Origin: Paraburkholderia aromaticivorans
Lineage (GTDB): Bacteria; Pseudomonadota; Gammaproteobacteria; Burkholderiales; Burkholderiaceae
Reading direction: 5' to 3'
NCBI RefSeq assembly: GCF_012689525.1
Contig: NZ_CP051516.1
Coordinates: 4,278,001-4,342,000, forward strand
DNA length: 64,000 bases
Shown here: piece by piece, positions 7,935-17,416 of the stretch
How the letters are laid out: every line of letters begins with the position of its first letter
How positions within the stretch are numbered: position 1 is the first letter of the stretch
Position numbers and translations under genes: made by a program
The notes under the pieces: generated by a model
What the model was told of the DNA's origin: nothing
Database searches by the model: none
The model's input: only the letters and a program-made list of their open reading frames with translations

Positions 7935-10217
7935 TTACTTCGCGTTCACTGCCTTGCGTGCGTTGGCCGAAGCCACCGCCGTCATGTTGATGATCCGGCG
8001 CACGGTCGCAGCCGGCGTCAGGATGTGCACCGGCTTTTCCGCGCCCAGCAGGAACGGGCCGACCGTCACGCCTTCGCCGCCGATCATCTTCAGCAGGTTG
8101 TACGTGATGTTCGCCGCTTCCACATTCGGCATGATCAGCAGGTTGGCTTCGCCGGTCAACGTCGTGCCCGGGAACGCAGCCTTGCGTACGGCTTCCGACA
8201 ACGCCGCATCGCCATGCATCTCACCGTCGATCTCAAGCGACGGCGCGCGTTCGATAATCAACTTCCGAGCCGCGGCCATGCGTTGCGACGACGACGACGG
8301 CGCACTGCCGAAGTTCGAGTTCGACAGCAACGCCACCTTCGGCGTGATACCGAACTTCTCGATCTCACCCGCAGCCAGCATCGTCATGTCGGCGAGTTGC
8401 TCGGCGGTCGGCGTTTCGTTCACGTACGTATCGCAGATGAACAGATTGCGGCCCGGCAGCATCAGCAGATTCATCGCGGCGAAGTTCTGCACGTTGTCCG
8501 CCTTGCCCAGCACCTGCTCGATGAACTTCAGATGCGCGTGGTACTGGCCGATCATGCCGCAGATCATGCCGTCCGCTTCACCAAGGCGCACGAGGATCGC
8601 GCCGATCAGCGTGTTGAACTTGCGCATCGCGGCCTTCGCCACGTCCGGCGTCACGCCTTCGCGCGCGCCAAGTTCGTGGTAAGCCTGCCAGGATTTCTGA
8701 TAGCGCGGATCGTCTTCCGGATCGACGATCTCGAAGTCGTCGCCGCACTTGAGCTTCGAGCCCATCTTCTTCAGACGCATTTCGATCACCGACGGACGGC
8801 CGACCAGAATCGGCTTGGCGATCTTTTCCAGCAGCACGAACTGCGCGGCGCGCAGCACGCGCTCGTCTTCACCTTCGGCGAACACGATACGCGCCGGCTC
8901 CGACTTCGCGGCCGCGAACACCGGACGCATCACCATGCCCGTGCGATACACCGTCGTGCCGAGTTCTTCGCGGTACGCGTCCATGTCCTTGATCGGACGG
9001 GTCGCGACGCCCGAATCCATCGCGGCTTGCGCGACGGCCGGCGCGATCTTGATGATCAGGCGCGGATCGAACGGCTTCGGAATCAGATAGTCGGGGCCGA
9101 ATTCCAGCGAGTGGCCTTCGTACGCCTTCGCGACTTCATCGCCCTGATCGGTTTCTTCGGCCAGCTCGGCGATGGCGCGCACGCAGGCGAGCTTCATTTC
9201 TTCCGTGATCGTGGTCGCACCGACATCCAGCGCGCCGCGGAAGATGAACGGGAAGCACAGCACGTTGTTGACCTGGTTCGGATAGTCCGAACGGCCGGTC
9301 GCGATGATGCAGTCCGGACGCACTTTCTTCGCGTCTTCCGGGCGGATTTCCGGTTCCGGATTCGCCAGCGCGAGAATCAACGGCTGGGTGCCCATTTCGG
9401 CGACCATTTCCGGCTTCAGCACGCCGGCGCTCGAGCAGCCGAGGAACACATCGGAGCCGCGGATCGCGTCAGCAAGCGTGCGGGCTTCGGTGTTCGCCGC
9501 GTAACGTTCCTTCGACGGATCGAGGTTGCCACGGCCTTCGTAGATCACGCCCTTGGAGTCGGCGACGAGAACGTTCTTCTTCGACAGGCCCAGGTTCACC
9601 AGCAGGTCCAGACAGGCAATAGCAGCCGCACCCGCGCCTGAACACACCAGCTTCACTTCGTCGAGCTTCTTGCCCACCACTTTCAGGCCGTTCAGGATCG
9701 CCGCCGAAGCGATAATCGCGGTGCCGTGCTGATCGTCGTGGAAGACTGGAATCTTCATGCGCTCACGCAGCTTCTTCTCGATGTAGAAGCACTCGGGCGC
9801 TTTGATGTCTTCGAGGTTGATGCCGCCGAGCGTCGGCTCGAGCATGGCGATCGCTTCGACCAGCTTGTCCGGATCGGACTCGGCAAGTTCGATGTCGAAC
9901 ACGTCGATGCCCGCGAACTTCTTGAAGAGACAGCCCTTGCCTTCCATCACCGGCTTCGCGGCCAGCGGGCCGATGTTGCCGAGCCCGAGCACGGCCGTGC
10001 CGTTCGTGATCACGCCGACGAGGTTGCCGCGCGAAGTGTACTTCTGCGCGTCGAGCGGCTCCTCGTAGATCGCCATACAAGCCGCGGCGACGCCCGGCGA
10101 GTACGCCAGCGAAAGATCGAGTTGGTTCGATAGCGGTTTGGTGGGCGTAACCGATATCTTGCCGGGTTTCGGATTCTGGTGGTAGGCGAGAGCGCTTTGC
10201 TTAAGTTGTTCGTCCAT
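7935..10217 (-). CDS. maeB: NADP-dependent malic enzyme with phosphotransacetylase-like C-terminus
   Basis: A 760-residue protein of the MaeB type that oxidatively decarboxylates malate to pyruvate with NADP. Order: malic enzyme N-domain ([14 protein letters not shown] near residue 37; AAKPVMEGK near 86-94), NAD(P)-binding domain ([20 protein letters not shown] near 160-180), then a phosphate acetyltransferase-like domain from about residue 430 ([20 protein letters not shown]). In this family the C-terminal domain is regulatory rather than catalytic. The start at [16 protein letters not shown] matches family N-termini; a 21-codon upstream extension looks non-coding. Confidence 0.95.
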   Translation of the reverse strand: MDEQLKQSALAYHQNPKPGKISVTPTKPLSNQLDLSLAYSPGVAAACMAIYEEPLDAQKYTSRGNLVGVITNGTAVLGLGNIGPLAAKPVMEGKGCLFKKFAGIDVFDIELAESDPDKLVEAIAMLEPTLGGINLEDIKAPECFYIEKKLRERMKIPVFHDDQHGTAIIASAAILNGLKVVGKKLDEVKLVCSGAGAAAIACLDLLVNLGLSKKNVLVADSKGVIYEGRGNLDPSKERYAANTEARTLADAIRGSDVFLGCSSAGVLKPEMVAEMGTQPLILALANPEPEIRPEDAKKVRPDCIIATGRSDYPNQVNNVLCFPFIFRGALDVGATTITEEMKLACVRAIAELAEETDQGDEVAKAYEGHSLEFGPDYLIPKPFDPRLIIKIAPAVAQAAMDSGVATRPIKDMDAYREELGTTVYRTGMVMRPVFAAAKSEPARIVFAEGEDERVLRAAQFVLLEKIAKPILVGRPSVIEMRLKKMGSKLKCGDDFEIVDPEDDPRYQKSWQAYHELGAREGVTPDVAKAAMRKFNTLIGAILVRLGEADGMICGMIGQYHAHLKFIEQVLGKADNVQNFAAMNLLMLPGRNLFICDTYVNETPTAEQLADMTMLAAGEIEKFGITPKVALLSNSNFGSAPSSSSQRMAAARKLIIERAPSLEIDGEMHGDAALSEAVRKAAFPGTTLTGEANLLIMPNVEAANITYNLLKMIGGEGVTVGPFLLGAEKPVHILTPAATVRRIINMTAVASANARKAVNAK

Positions 10218-10530
10218 TTTTTGGCCTGCGAGACGTAAGTAATTGGGCCCGGCACACCGCATCGCCAACGTCGCGTGCATCTATCGAATGGATACTCGAT
10301 CGAGGCGATTTGCGCATGCGCCTGTTGAGCGCGGCGTCGAACCTCGTTGGAGCACAGGACGATGCGGAGTGCGTCGCGGGGCGGTTAGTGTACACCCCGG
10401 ATGAGTCGATGCACTAAGTGGTTAACACTGCTCGCCATCGGCGAAACCGCGCCCCGGCAATGCTGCAGCGCCGCATGCGGCGGCCTTCTTGCGGTTTGTC
10501 ATCCGCAGGTCACGGACGGGCCGTTCGCGC
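10218..10530. other. Intergenic region upstream of maeB (313 bases)
   Basis: Must carry the maeB promoter. A TACACT box on the minus strand near 10390 is a possible -10 but has no convincing -35. It also separates the 3' end of the MFS gene (minus strand). I see no terminator, RNA gene or coding potential. Confidence 0.4.
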
Positions 10531-11772
10531 TCACTCGAGTTCGGCGCCGCGTCGTTCGGGAATCAGGAAGAGCGTCGCGAAGATGTCGAGCAGGTAGATC
10601 GACGCGAGCAAAGCGAGCGCCGCGCCGAATGAGTAGCGCGCGGCCAGAGCGCCTACAACCACCGGCCCGAAACCGCCCACCGCGCGCCCGACATTGAACA
10701 GCACGTTCTGCGCAGTGGCGCGTGCATCGGTCGGATAAAGCTCGGAGATCAGCGCACCGTAACCGCCAATCATGCCGTTGACGAACACGCCCATCGCCGC
10801 GCCGCCGATCAGGAGCGCCATCGGTGTGCTCAGGTGAGCGTAGACGAACACCATCACCACCGCGCCAGCCTGGTAGAACAGAAAGGTCGGTTTGCGGCCG
10901 AAGCGGTCGGCGGCGATGCCGAACAGCCAGATGCCGCACGCCATGCCCCAAACCGTCGCGGCGGTCCACAGTCCGGATTTGGTCAGCGAATAGCCGAAGG
11001 TTTTCGACAGATAGCTCGGCAGCCAGATCATCAGACCGTAGTAGCCGAAGTTCTGGACCGAACAGAGAATCGCCACGCCGATGCTGGCGCGCGTGGTGCG
11101 GCCGTCCGCCACCAGCAATTTCAGCGGCAGCTTGCGCATGCCGCGCGCCACGCGCTCGGTAAAGAGCGCCGGTTCCTCGACGCGGCGCCGCACGAAGAAC
11201 GACACCACCGCTGGCAACAGGCCGAGCGCGAACATGCCGCGCCAGCCGATCACCGGCAACAGCAGCGGCGTCAGCAATGCCGCCGCCAACACGCCGACTT
11301 GCCATCCCAAGCCGACATACGACGACACGCGCGCCCGCTGCGACGCCGGCCACGCTTCGGCCACCAGCGTCATGCCGATGCCGAACTCGCCGCCAAGACC
11401 GATCCCGGCAAGGGTCCGGTAAGCCAGCAGATCGGCATAGCCTTGGGCCAGCGCACACAAGCCGGTGAACACGGCGAAGATCAGGATCGTCCACGTCAGC
11501 ATGCTCACGCGGCCGAAATAGTCGCTCAGCACGCCGAAGATCAACCCGCCCGCCACCGCGCCGATCAGCGTCCAGGTGACGAGCGAGCCGGCCTGTGCGG
11601 AACTCAGATGCAGATCGGCGGCAATCACCGGCAGCATGAAGCCGAGGATCAGCAGATCGAAACCGTCCATCGCGTAGCCGAGCACCGAGGCGATCAACGC
11701 CCGGCCGGCATAGCCATTTCTCACGGATGCGAGGGGGTCGGTGGTGGCGGGAGCGGCGTTCATTGAAAGCAT
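10531..11772 (-). CDS. MFS transporter (aromatic acid/sialate-type metabolite:H+ symporter)
   Basis: A 413-residue inner-membrane carrier with twelve predicted membrane segments. The loop 2-3 motif is seen as GVLSDYFGR, and GLGGEFGIGMTLVAEAWP is typical of the sugar-phosphate/AAHS-like branch. The N-terminal GYAMDGFDLLILGFMLP resembles acid:proton symporters, so an organic or aromatic acid is the likely cargo (inference). An alternative start three codons in (MNAAPATTD, at 11763) has the better ribosome site. It is divergent from pyrE, with no obvious functional link. Confidence 0.9.
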   Translation of the reverse strand: MLSMNAAPATTDPLASVRNGYAGRALIASVLGYAMDGFDLLILGFMLPVIAADLHLSSAQAGSLVTWTLIGAVAGGLIFGVLSDYFGRVSMLTWTILIFAVFTGLCALAQGYADLLAYRTLAGIGLGGEFGIGMTLVAEAWPASQRARVSSYVGLGWQVGVLAAALLTPLLLPVIGWRGMFALGLLPAVVSFFVRRRVEEPALFTERVARGMRKLPLKLLVADGRTTRASIGVAILCSVQNFGYYGLMIWLPSYLSKTFGYSLTKSGLWTAATVWGMACGIWLFGIAADRFGRKPTFLFYQAGAVVMVFVYAHLSTPMALLIGGAAMGVFVNGMIGGYGALISELYPTDARATAQNVLFNVGRAVGGFGPVVVGALAARYSFGAALALLASIYLLDIFATLFLIPERRGAELE

Positions 11773-12139
11773 TCCGTAGGTCGAATCGGCGGCAACGGCG
11801 GCAAGCGCCCGAGAAATTCGCGTGAGTGTAAAGGCGTCCCTGACGGCTCACAAGCGAACCAAAAAGCGCTCGTCGAGGCGAGCGCCCGGCGCAACCGTTC
11901 GGTCCGAGGCAAGCCCGCCCGCTGCGCCCGTTATGACCGTCATTCACCGCGGCCACGCACGACAGCCTCCTCGGAATGGTCCGTTTCGGGTAAAATGTCG
12001 GCCTACGCGCGCAGCAAAAACCGGCCTGCACTCCACTGACCAGCCGCGTATTCCGCCCAACATGGCGCGGCATACCACGCTAGCTGCGCCACCGGGCCCC
12101 GCACCCGCTTCTCCCCGCTCACACCCAAGGATCCCGCCC
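11773..12139. other. Divergent spacer between MFS gene and pyrE (367 bases)
   Basis: Carries both promoters. A TAAAAT box at 11991-11996 could be the pyrE -10, but no good -35 is present. The pyrE reading frame stays open far upstream, to 11822, but that extension is Pro/Arg-rich, unlike OPRTases, and is judged non-coding. No attenuator-like hairpin plus T run is seen before pyrE. Confidence 0.4.
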
Positions 12140-12826
12140 ATGACAGGCTTCGATCGCCAGACGATCTCCGACACGACCGCCAAAATGCTGCTGGAAGTGC
12201 AAGCAGTGCACTTCAACGCGGAGAAACCGTACATTTTCACGTCCGGCTGGGCGAGCCCGGTTTATATCGATTGCCGCAAGCTGATCTCGTATCCGCGCGT
12301 GCGCCGCGGCCTGATGGAAATGGCCGAGACCACGATTCTGCGCGACGTCGGCTATGAGCAGATCGACGCCGTCGCCGGTGGCGAAACCGCCGGCATCCCG
12401 TTCGCGGCATGGCTCTCCGATCGCCTGATGGTGCCGATGCAATACGTGCGCAAGAAGCCGAAGGGTTTCGGCCGTAACGCGCAGATCGAAGGCCTGCTGA
12501 CCGAAGGTCAACGCGTGCTGCTGGTGGAAGACCTGACGACGGACAGCCGCAGCAAGATCAACTTCATCAACGCGCTGCGCACCGCCGGCGCCACGGTGAA
12601 CCACTGCTTCGTGCTGTTCCACTACAACATCTTCAAGGAAAGCGTGTCGGTGCTGAAAGACATCGACGTCGATCTGCACGCGCTTGCCACGTGGTGGGAC
12701 GTGTTGCGCGTCGCGAAGGAAAACAAGTACTTCGACACCAAGACGCTCGACGAAGTGGAAAAATTCCTGCACGCACCGGCTGAATGGTCGGCGGCGCACG
12801 GCGGCGCAACCTCGACGCCGCAGTAA
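12140..12826 (+). CDS. pyrE: Orotate phosphoribosyltransferase
   Basis: A 228-residue cytoplasmic enzyme making OMP from orotate and PRPP, fifth step of pyrimidine synthesis. The PRPP-binding signature [10 protein letters not shown] is at residues 126-135, and the N-terminal part has the family's [11 protein letters not shown] element. The start at [11 protein letters not shown] is chosen because AAGGAT lies 8 bases upstream and the extension before it is low-complexity. Length fits beta-proteobacterial PyrE. Confidence 0.96.
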   Translation: MTGFDRQTISDTTAKMLLEVQAVHFNAEKPYIFTSGWASPVYIDCRKLISYPRVRRGLMEMAETTILRDVGYEQIDAVAGGETAGIPFAAWLSDRLMVPMQYVRKKPKGFGRNAQIEGLLTEGQRVLLVEDLTTDSRSKINFINALRTAGATVNHCFVLFHYNIFKESVSVLKDIDVDLHALATWWDVLRVAKENKYFDTKTLDEVEKFLHAPAEWSAAHGGATSTPQ

Positions 12827-12853
12827 GCCTCTCCGCCTCGCACGGATCGAATA

Positions 12854-12888
12854 AAAAGGGCGCCTGTCTCATCGACAGGCGCCCTTTT
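12854..12888. terminator. Bidirectional terminator between pyrE and response regulator gene
   Basis: A 15-bp perfect stem: AAAAGGGCGCCTGTC at 12854-12868 with GACAGGCGCCCTTTT at 12874-12888 and a 5-base loop. Flanking A and T runs serve pyrE (plus) and the regulator gene (minus). Confidence 0.9.
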
Positions 12889-12918
12889 CTATTTTTGCCT
12901 TAAGTCTTGTGTTCGACT

Positions 12919-13608
12919 TTAAGACACTCCGCTTTTGTCTTCGGTTGAATGCGACGACAGGTTCAGCAAGCCATTGCTCTGTGCGTACTGGAACAACTCG
13001 GAATCCCGTTCGATGCCGAGCTTGCGCATGGCGGTGTTCTTCTGCGTGCTGATGGTCTTGATGCTGCGGTTAAGGTGCTCCGAGATCTCCTTGATCGTCA
13101 TGCCCGACACGAACAGGCGCACCACTTCCAGTTCGCGTTTCGACAGCATCACTTCGTCGTTCTTGCCACCGGCATTCATGCGCAATGTATCGAGCGACGC
13201 CTTGACCGACGGGCTCATATATTCGAGATTGCGGCTGACGTGCTGCACCGCGAGCCCAATGTGGCTGAGATCGTCCGACTTGTTGACGACGGACGTCACG
13301 CCGAGTTCGCTCAGCCGCTTGAGCAACGCGGCGTTCTCGAGCATCGTCAGGACGACGATGGGAAGCTTGGGGAAATTGCGGCGCAGATAGCCGATCAGCG
13401 GCAACCCGTCGCCATATTGACCGCCTGGCATTGCCAGATCCGTGACGAGCACGTCGCAGGCAATGGTTTGCAGCACCTTGATCAATTCGGTTGACTGTCG
13501 CGCACGCGCGACGACCTGCAGACCGGGAAACTTGAGCAAAGCCTGTTCGGCGCCGAACAGAATAACCGGATGGTCGTCAGCGACCACGACCCTAACTGGA
13601 TCTTGCAT
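12919..13608 (-). CDS. NarL/FixJ-family response regulator
   Basis: A 229-residue two-component regulator. The receiver domain has the acidic pair D11-D12, the phospho-acceptor D57 (VTDLAMP) and the conserved Lys in VVNKSDD. The C-terminal LuxR-type helix-turn-helix (LSKRELEVVRLFVSGMTIKE, then ISTQKNTAMRKL) is RcsB/BfmR-like. The start at MQDPVRVVVADD is preferred because GGGGAGG lies just upstream; an earlier in-frame ATG at 13653 has no such site. No sensor kinase gene is adjacent, so it is an orphan here. Confidence 0.93.
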   Translation of the reverse strand: MQDPVRVVVADDHPVILFGAEQALLKFPGLQVVARARQSTELIKVLQTIACDVLVTDLAMPGGQYGDGLPLIGYLRRNFPKLPIVVLTMLENAALLKRLSELGVTSVVNKSDDLSHIGLAVQHVSRNLEYMSPSVKASLDTLRMNAGGKNDEVMLSKRELEVVRLFVSGMTIKEISEHLNRSIKTISTQKNTAMRKLGIERDSELFQYAQSNGLLNLSSHSTEDKSGVS

Positions 13609-13873
13609 TGCCCTCCCCTCGACAGATAAACCACTCTGCAAAACTTCCGACATGTCTTATGGATTCTAGCTACTGAAACAGGTGAGGGCGCGGCCTATCT
13701 CCGCGCGGAAAATTCCTCCGACTATAGCCGATTCTGGTCTGCAAATTCCAACAGACCGCAACAATGATGCGTCGTAGAGCTAATGTTAGACTTGAATCGA
13801 CCTTGAGGCACAAAATAGGGACAATAACCATCGCGAGGACAACCGCCTCGCGCCCTCACAGGAGAACCGGCAC

Positions 13874-14476
13874 ATGCGCTCGCGTTGCCTGGTTGTTTCG
13901 ATTGCTTCGCCGTTCCGCCGTCTGCCGTCGTTTCCCTGCGTCATGCTGGGCCTCGCGCTACTGGCCGCGCAAGGCCCCCATGCTTTTGCCGAAGGCGCGT
14001 TTGCGCTGACCAGCACCAGCTTCCGCGCGGGCGGCAGCGTGGCGGACGCTCAAGTTTTCAATCAGGACGACTGCAAAGGCGGCAACCGCTCACCGCAACT
14101 TTCGTGGCACGACGCGCCGCCCGGCACGCGCGGCTTCGCCGTCACCATGTTCGATCAGGATGCGCCGGGCCGCGGCTGGTGGCACTGGTCGGTGGCAGGC
14201 ATTCCGGCGACGGTCAGCAGCTTGCCGGAGAATGCGAGTTCTTCCGGCTTCCTCAGCAAACTCGGCGCGGTCGAAGCGCGCAACGATTTCGATACCGACG
14301 GCTATGGCGGTCCCTGTCCGCCGCCAGGGAAACCGCATCGCTACATCGTCACCGTTTACGCGCTCAGCACCGTCGACCTGCGCCTCGCGCAAGGCCGTCC
14401 CGCGCTGATGTTCGATCATGAGATCGGCACCGCCACGCTCGGCTTTGCGCGAATGGTGGTCAATTACGGGCGCTAG
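13874..14476 (+). CDS. Exported YbhB/YbcL-type PEBP-family protein
   Basis: A 200-residue phosphatidylethanolamine-binding-like protein. The first 40 residues look like a long Sec signal peptide ending AFA-EG. The fold's signature is clear: SPQLSWHDAPPGTRGFAVTM followed by FDQDAPGRGWWHW, and a GPCPPPGKPHRY loop. The bacterial family's role is unknown, and small-molecule or lipid binding is only assumed. AGGAGA sits 8 bases upstream of the start. A GGTCTG/CAGACC dyad is in the spacer upstream, before a weak AT-rich promoter area. Confidence 0.9.
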   Translation: MRSRCLVVSIASPFRRLPSFPCVMLGLALLAAQGPHAFAEGAFALTSTSFRAGGSVADAQVFNQDDCKGGNRSPQLSWHDAPPGTRGFAVTMFDQDAPGRGWWHWSVAGIPATVSSLPENASSSGFLSKLGAVEARNDFDTDGYGGPCPPPGKPHRYIVTVYALSTVDLRLAQGRPALMFDHEIGTATLGFARMVVNYGR

Positions 14477-14697
14477 CCTCGCGCATCGCATCGCATCGCA
14501 GCGCGTTGCGTGCAAACCGCGCCGCTGTGGCTGGCTTACGGCTTGCGTCGTATTGCCGCCCGCGCGGAAATTCTGTCATCCGCGCACGCTAATGTGCGGC
14601 CTGGCAGTGTGCGACATGCTTGCCGCCGTCGCACACCGGCAGATGCGCACCATTGCCGTGCCCGACCCATCGTCTTTTCACTTTGCTGGAGAGTCTC

Positions 14698-15270
14698 ATG
14701 TCGAAGATCGTCATCGTTTATCACAGCGGCTACGGCCACACGAAGAAAGCCGCCGAGTTCGTGCTGTCGGGCGCCCTCGAAGCCGGCGCGGATGCGAAAC
14801 TGATGCCGGTCAGCGAGATCGACGATGCAGCCTGGGCCGAACTGGCCGCGGCCGACGCCATCATTTTTGGTGCGCCGACCTACATGGGCGGCCCCTCCGC
14901 CGACTTCAAGAAATTCGCCGATGCGAGTTCGAAGCCGTGGCTCGAGCAGGCATGGAAGGACAAGATCGCGGCCGGCTTCACCAACTCCGCGACCATGAAC
15001 GGCGACAAGTTCTCGACGATCCAGTACTTCGTCACGCTGGCCATGCAGCACGGCATGATCTGGGCGGGCACCGGCATGATGCCGTCCAACACCAAGGCGG
15101 CGACCCGCAACGACCTGAACTATGTGGGCGGCTCTACCGGCCTGCTCACGCAGTCACCGGCCGACGCGTCGCCGGAAGAAGCACCGCCCGCCGGCGATCT
15201 CGAAACAGCGCGGATGTTCGGCGCGCGCGTCGCCGCAGTCACGGCGCGCTGGATCGCCGCGGCCCGCTGA
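14698..15270 (+). CDS. WrbA-like flavodoxin-family NAD(P)H:quinone oxidoreductase
   Basis: A 190-residue flavoprotein. The FMN phosphate loop is HSGYGHTKKAA at residues 9-19 and the flavin-ring loop is FGAPTYMGGPSADFKKF. It is similar to WrbA and related quinone reductases that protect against quinone stress; true WrbA is a little longer, so I leave the symbol empty. The start is chosen at MSKIVIVYH, with GGAG 8 bases upstream. It is a single gene between the PEBP gene and argC. Confidence 0.87.
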   Translation: MSKIVIVYHSGYGHTKKAAEFVLSGALEAGADAKLMPVSEIDDAAWAELAAADAIIFGAPTYMGGPSADFKKFADASSKPWLEQAWKDKIAAGFTNSATMNGDKFSTIQYFVTLAMQHGMIWAGTGMMPSNTKAATRNDLNYVGGSTGLLTQSPADASPEEAPPAGDLETARMFGARVAAVTARWIAAAR

Positions 15271-15453
15271 CGCGCGGATTGCCGCGATCGGCCGGCATCG
15301 GCTTGCATCTGCCGCATAACGGGTCACGCCGATGTCATATTCGGCGCGCATCGTCGTTTTTTCACCCCTTTTGCACGTCTGGCGCCGTCACGTCTTAAAA
15401 TGACGTTCCGGCGCGGTGTCGCGCCCCGTTTCCAGCAAGCCAGTGAGAGCGAG

Positions 15454-16401
15454 ATGAGCACGAAAGTTTTTGTCGACGGACAGGAAGGCACGACCGGCCT
15501 GAAGATTTTTGAATACCTGTCGCAACGCGCCGACGTTGAGATCCTGCGTATCGAAGAAGCGAAGCGCAAAGACCTCGAAGAGCGCCGTCGTCTCATCAAC
15601 GCGTCGGACGTCACATTCCTGTGCCTGCCCGATGTCGCCTCGCGCGAATCCGCTTCGTTGGTCGAGAACGATCGCACCGTGCTGATCGATGCCAGCACCG
15701 CGTTTCGCACATCCGCCGACTGGGCTTACGGCCTGCCCGAACTGGCCCGCTCGCAACGCGAGCGTCTGCGCACGGCGAAACGCATTGCCGTGCCGGGCTG
15801 CCATGCGTCGGCCTTCGTGCTCGCCATGCGTCCGCTGGTCGAAGCCGGCGTGGTGGCGCCCGAGTTCGCCGCGCACGCTTACTCGATCACCGGCTACAGC
15901 GGCGGCGGCAAGAAAATGATTGCCGACTACGAAGCCGGCGGTAACGACAAGCTCAAGAGCCCGCGTCCGTACGCGCTCGGTCTCACGCACAAGCATCTGC
16001 CGGAAATGGCCGCGCATACGGGCCTGAAGTCGGCGCCGATCTTTACGCCGATCGTCGGCGATTTCTACAAGGGTCTCGCGGTCACCACCTTCTTCTCGCC
16101 GAACCAGTTGGCGAAGAAAGCCACGCCGCAAGACGTGCAGGCGCTGTTCGCCGAGTACTACGCGGGCGAGGCCTTCGTGCACGTCGCACCGTTCGACGCG
16201 GAAGCGAACCTCGACAGCGGCTTCTTCGACGTGCAGGCGAACAACGATACCAACCGGGTCGACCTGTTCGTGTTCGGCAACGAAGAGCGCTTCGTGACCG
16301 TCGCGCGTCTGGACAACCTGGGCAAGGGCGCGTCGGGCGCGGCGATCCAGTGCATGAACCTCGCAATCGGCACCGCTGAAGAAAGCGGCTTGAAACGCTA
16401 A
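15454..16401 (+). CDS. argC: N-acetyl-gamma-glutamyl-phosphate reductase, type 2
   Basis: A 315-residue dehydrogenase of arginine synthesis, reducing N-acetylglutamyl phosphate to the semialdehyde with NADPH. The N-terminal nucleotide site [14 protein letters not shown] and the active-site cysteine C116 in [12 protein letters not shown] are visible. The length (about 315 rather than 345) and sequence mark the short type-2 form. The start at [12 protein letters not shown] is preferred over an 18-codon upstream extension. No other arg genes are nearby. Confidence 0.94.
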   Translation: MSTKVFVDGQEGTTGLKIFEYLSQRADVEILRIEEAKRKDLEERRRLINASDVTFLCLPDVASRESASLVENDRTVLIDASTAFRTSADWAYGLPELARSQRERLRTAKRIAVPGCHASAFVLAMRPLVEAGVVAPEFAAHAYSITGYSGGGKKMIADYEAGGNDKLKSPRPYALGLTHKHLPEMAAHTGLKSAPIFTPIVGDFYKGLAVTTFFSPNQLAKKATPQDVQALFAEYYAGEAFVHVAPFDAEANLDSGFFDVQANNDTNRVDLFVFGNEERFVTVARLDNLGKGASGAAIQCMNLAIGTAEESGLKR

Positions 16402-16444
16402 TCCCACTTGAAATTACGGACGGCAATTCGCCGTCAATAAATTG

Positions 16445-16474
16445 AAAGGCCGGTCTTTGCAGACCGGCCTTTTT
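16445..16474 (+). terminator. Terminator after argC
   Basis: AAAGGCCGGTCT at 16445-16456 and AGACCGGCCT at 16461-16470 give a 10-bp stem with a 4-base loop and a T run, 44 bases after the argC stop. Confidence 0.9.
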
Positions 16475-16489
16475 GTTTTAAATGCGCGC

Positions 16490-17144
16490 CCCTCAAATTT
16501 CCTTCCTGGGTGGCGAGGTAGCGGCGAAGTGGTGCAACTGAACATCGACGCGACAGCGATGACGTACACGCCGAAGTGGCTCAAGTCGCCGTGACGACGG
16601 TGGCGGGCGTGCCGCCGGTCTTCAAGATCTGTGGGCACGGCACCATCAAACCACCGGGACCGGCCGGCGCGCTCGGCCAGCAGGATCTGGGCGATCCGCA
16701 GGCCAATCCGATCGTCAAGAGCGTGCGCCAGTGGAGCCCGGCGCTGCTGTTCCAGTACTACTTCAATGCGCCGACGGCGCATTTTCGGCCGTTTGTCGGC
16801 ATCGGCGTGTCGTACAACTGGTTCTCCGACGTTCAGTTGAGCCAGAACTTCATCCAGTCGACGCAGAACAACCTCGGCGCGGTGCTGGCCGCCGGCGCGG
16901 GCAAACCGGGTCAGACGCAGGTGTCGGCGAAAGCGTCGTCGTCATGGGCGCCCGTGTTCAACGCGGCCTCGCGTACAACACCACCGATCACTGGGGCCTC
17001 GTGGCATCGGTCACCTACATTCCGCTGAAGACGACCTCGTCGGTCATCATCAAGGCGGCGGACGGCACGGAACTGGGTGTGTCGAAGGCGGAGCTGAAGG
17101 CCGACCCGATCATTTCGTTCCTCGCCGTCTCGTACAAGTTCTAA
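16490..17144 (+). pseudogene. ompW-family outer membrane protein remnant (N-terminal loss plus frameshift)
   Basis: Translation from about 16576 gives an unmistakable OmpW interior (VTTVAGVPPVFKI, then QWSPALLFQYYFN, FRPFVGIGVSYNWFSD). It runs into nonsense after PVFNA near 16965, and the correct continuation (GLAYNTTDHWGLVASVTY to the final SYKF) is in the next frame. One missing G in the run near 16965 restores it. There is no room for the signal peptide and first strands: only about 100 bases separate this from the argC terminator. So the gene is both truncated and frameshifted. Confidence 0.82.
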
Positions 17145-17159
17145 GTTCGGTCCTGACGC

Positions 17160-17204
17160 AACAAAGCCGGCTGCCCCGCGCAAGGGTCAGCCGCCTTTGT
17201 CTTT
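17160..17204 (+). terminator. Probable terminator after the ompW remnant
   Basis: ACAAAGCCGGCTGCCC pairs with GGGTCAGCCGCCTTTGT with two mismatches, followed by a T-rich stretch. It fits the former ompW 3' end. Confidence 0.6.
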
Positions 17205-17227
17205 TCTGGGAACCGGAAATTCGAGGC

Positions 17228-17256
17228 AAAAAAAAGCCCGCCTAAGTTGGCGGGCT
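17228..17256 (-). terminator. Terminator of the candidate small RNA (also serves lysE-type gene)
   Basis: On the minus strand AGCCCGCC and GGCGGGCT form an 8-bp perfect stem with a 6-base loop and eight T. The LysE gene ends at 17417 on the same strand, so this may also stop read-through from it. Confidence 0.9.
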
Positions 17257-17288
17257 GAATCCATATCAGAGGAGACATGGAGGAGACA
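17228..17288 (-). ncRNA. Candidate small RNA with two anti-Shine-Dalgarno motifs
   Basis: A complete short transcription unit on the minus strand. The promoter 17295-17323 predicts a start near 17288. The roughly 60-base RNA would begin with UGUCUCCUC (17288-17280) and repeat the same nine bases at 17277-17269. The second copy lies in the 12-base loop of a small hairpin (UCCAU/AUGGA, 17281-17260). An 8-bp terminator hairpin (17256-17235) and eight U follow. Both copies are complementary to GGAGG-type ribosome sites. No reading frame of useful size exists. It lies downstream of the LysE gene and beside the ompW remnant. Confidence 0.7.
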
Positions 17289-17294
17289 AGACAA

Positions 17295-17323
17295 ACTATA
17301 GCAAACGGCTTGGTGCGGCGCAA
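17295..17323 (-). promoter_or_regulatory. Sigma-70 promoter of the candidate small RNA
   Basis: TTGCGC (17323-17318), exactly 17 bases, TATAGT (17300-17295). The -10 box matches consensus at five of six positions and the -35 at three, within an otherwise GC-rich region. Confidence 0.65.
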
Positions 17324-17416
17324 CATGCAAATTAGGGTAGACCCTCGATGTTGCAAATACGCAACACATCGCTAAATGTCTCGCCGCCTCCGTTGACGTG
17401 GCGCTGTGCCTTGCGG

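Noticed and set aside
11822..12139. In-frame extension of pyrE by 106 codons
   Set aside because: Pro/Arg/Ala-rich sequence unlike any OPRTase, and a proper ribosome site precedes the internal ATG at 12140.
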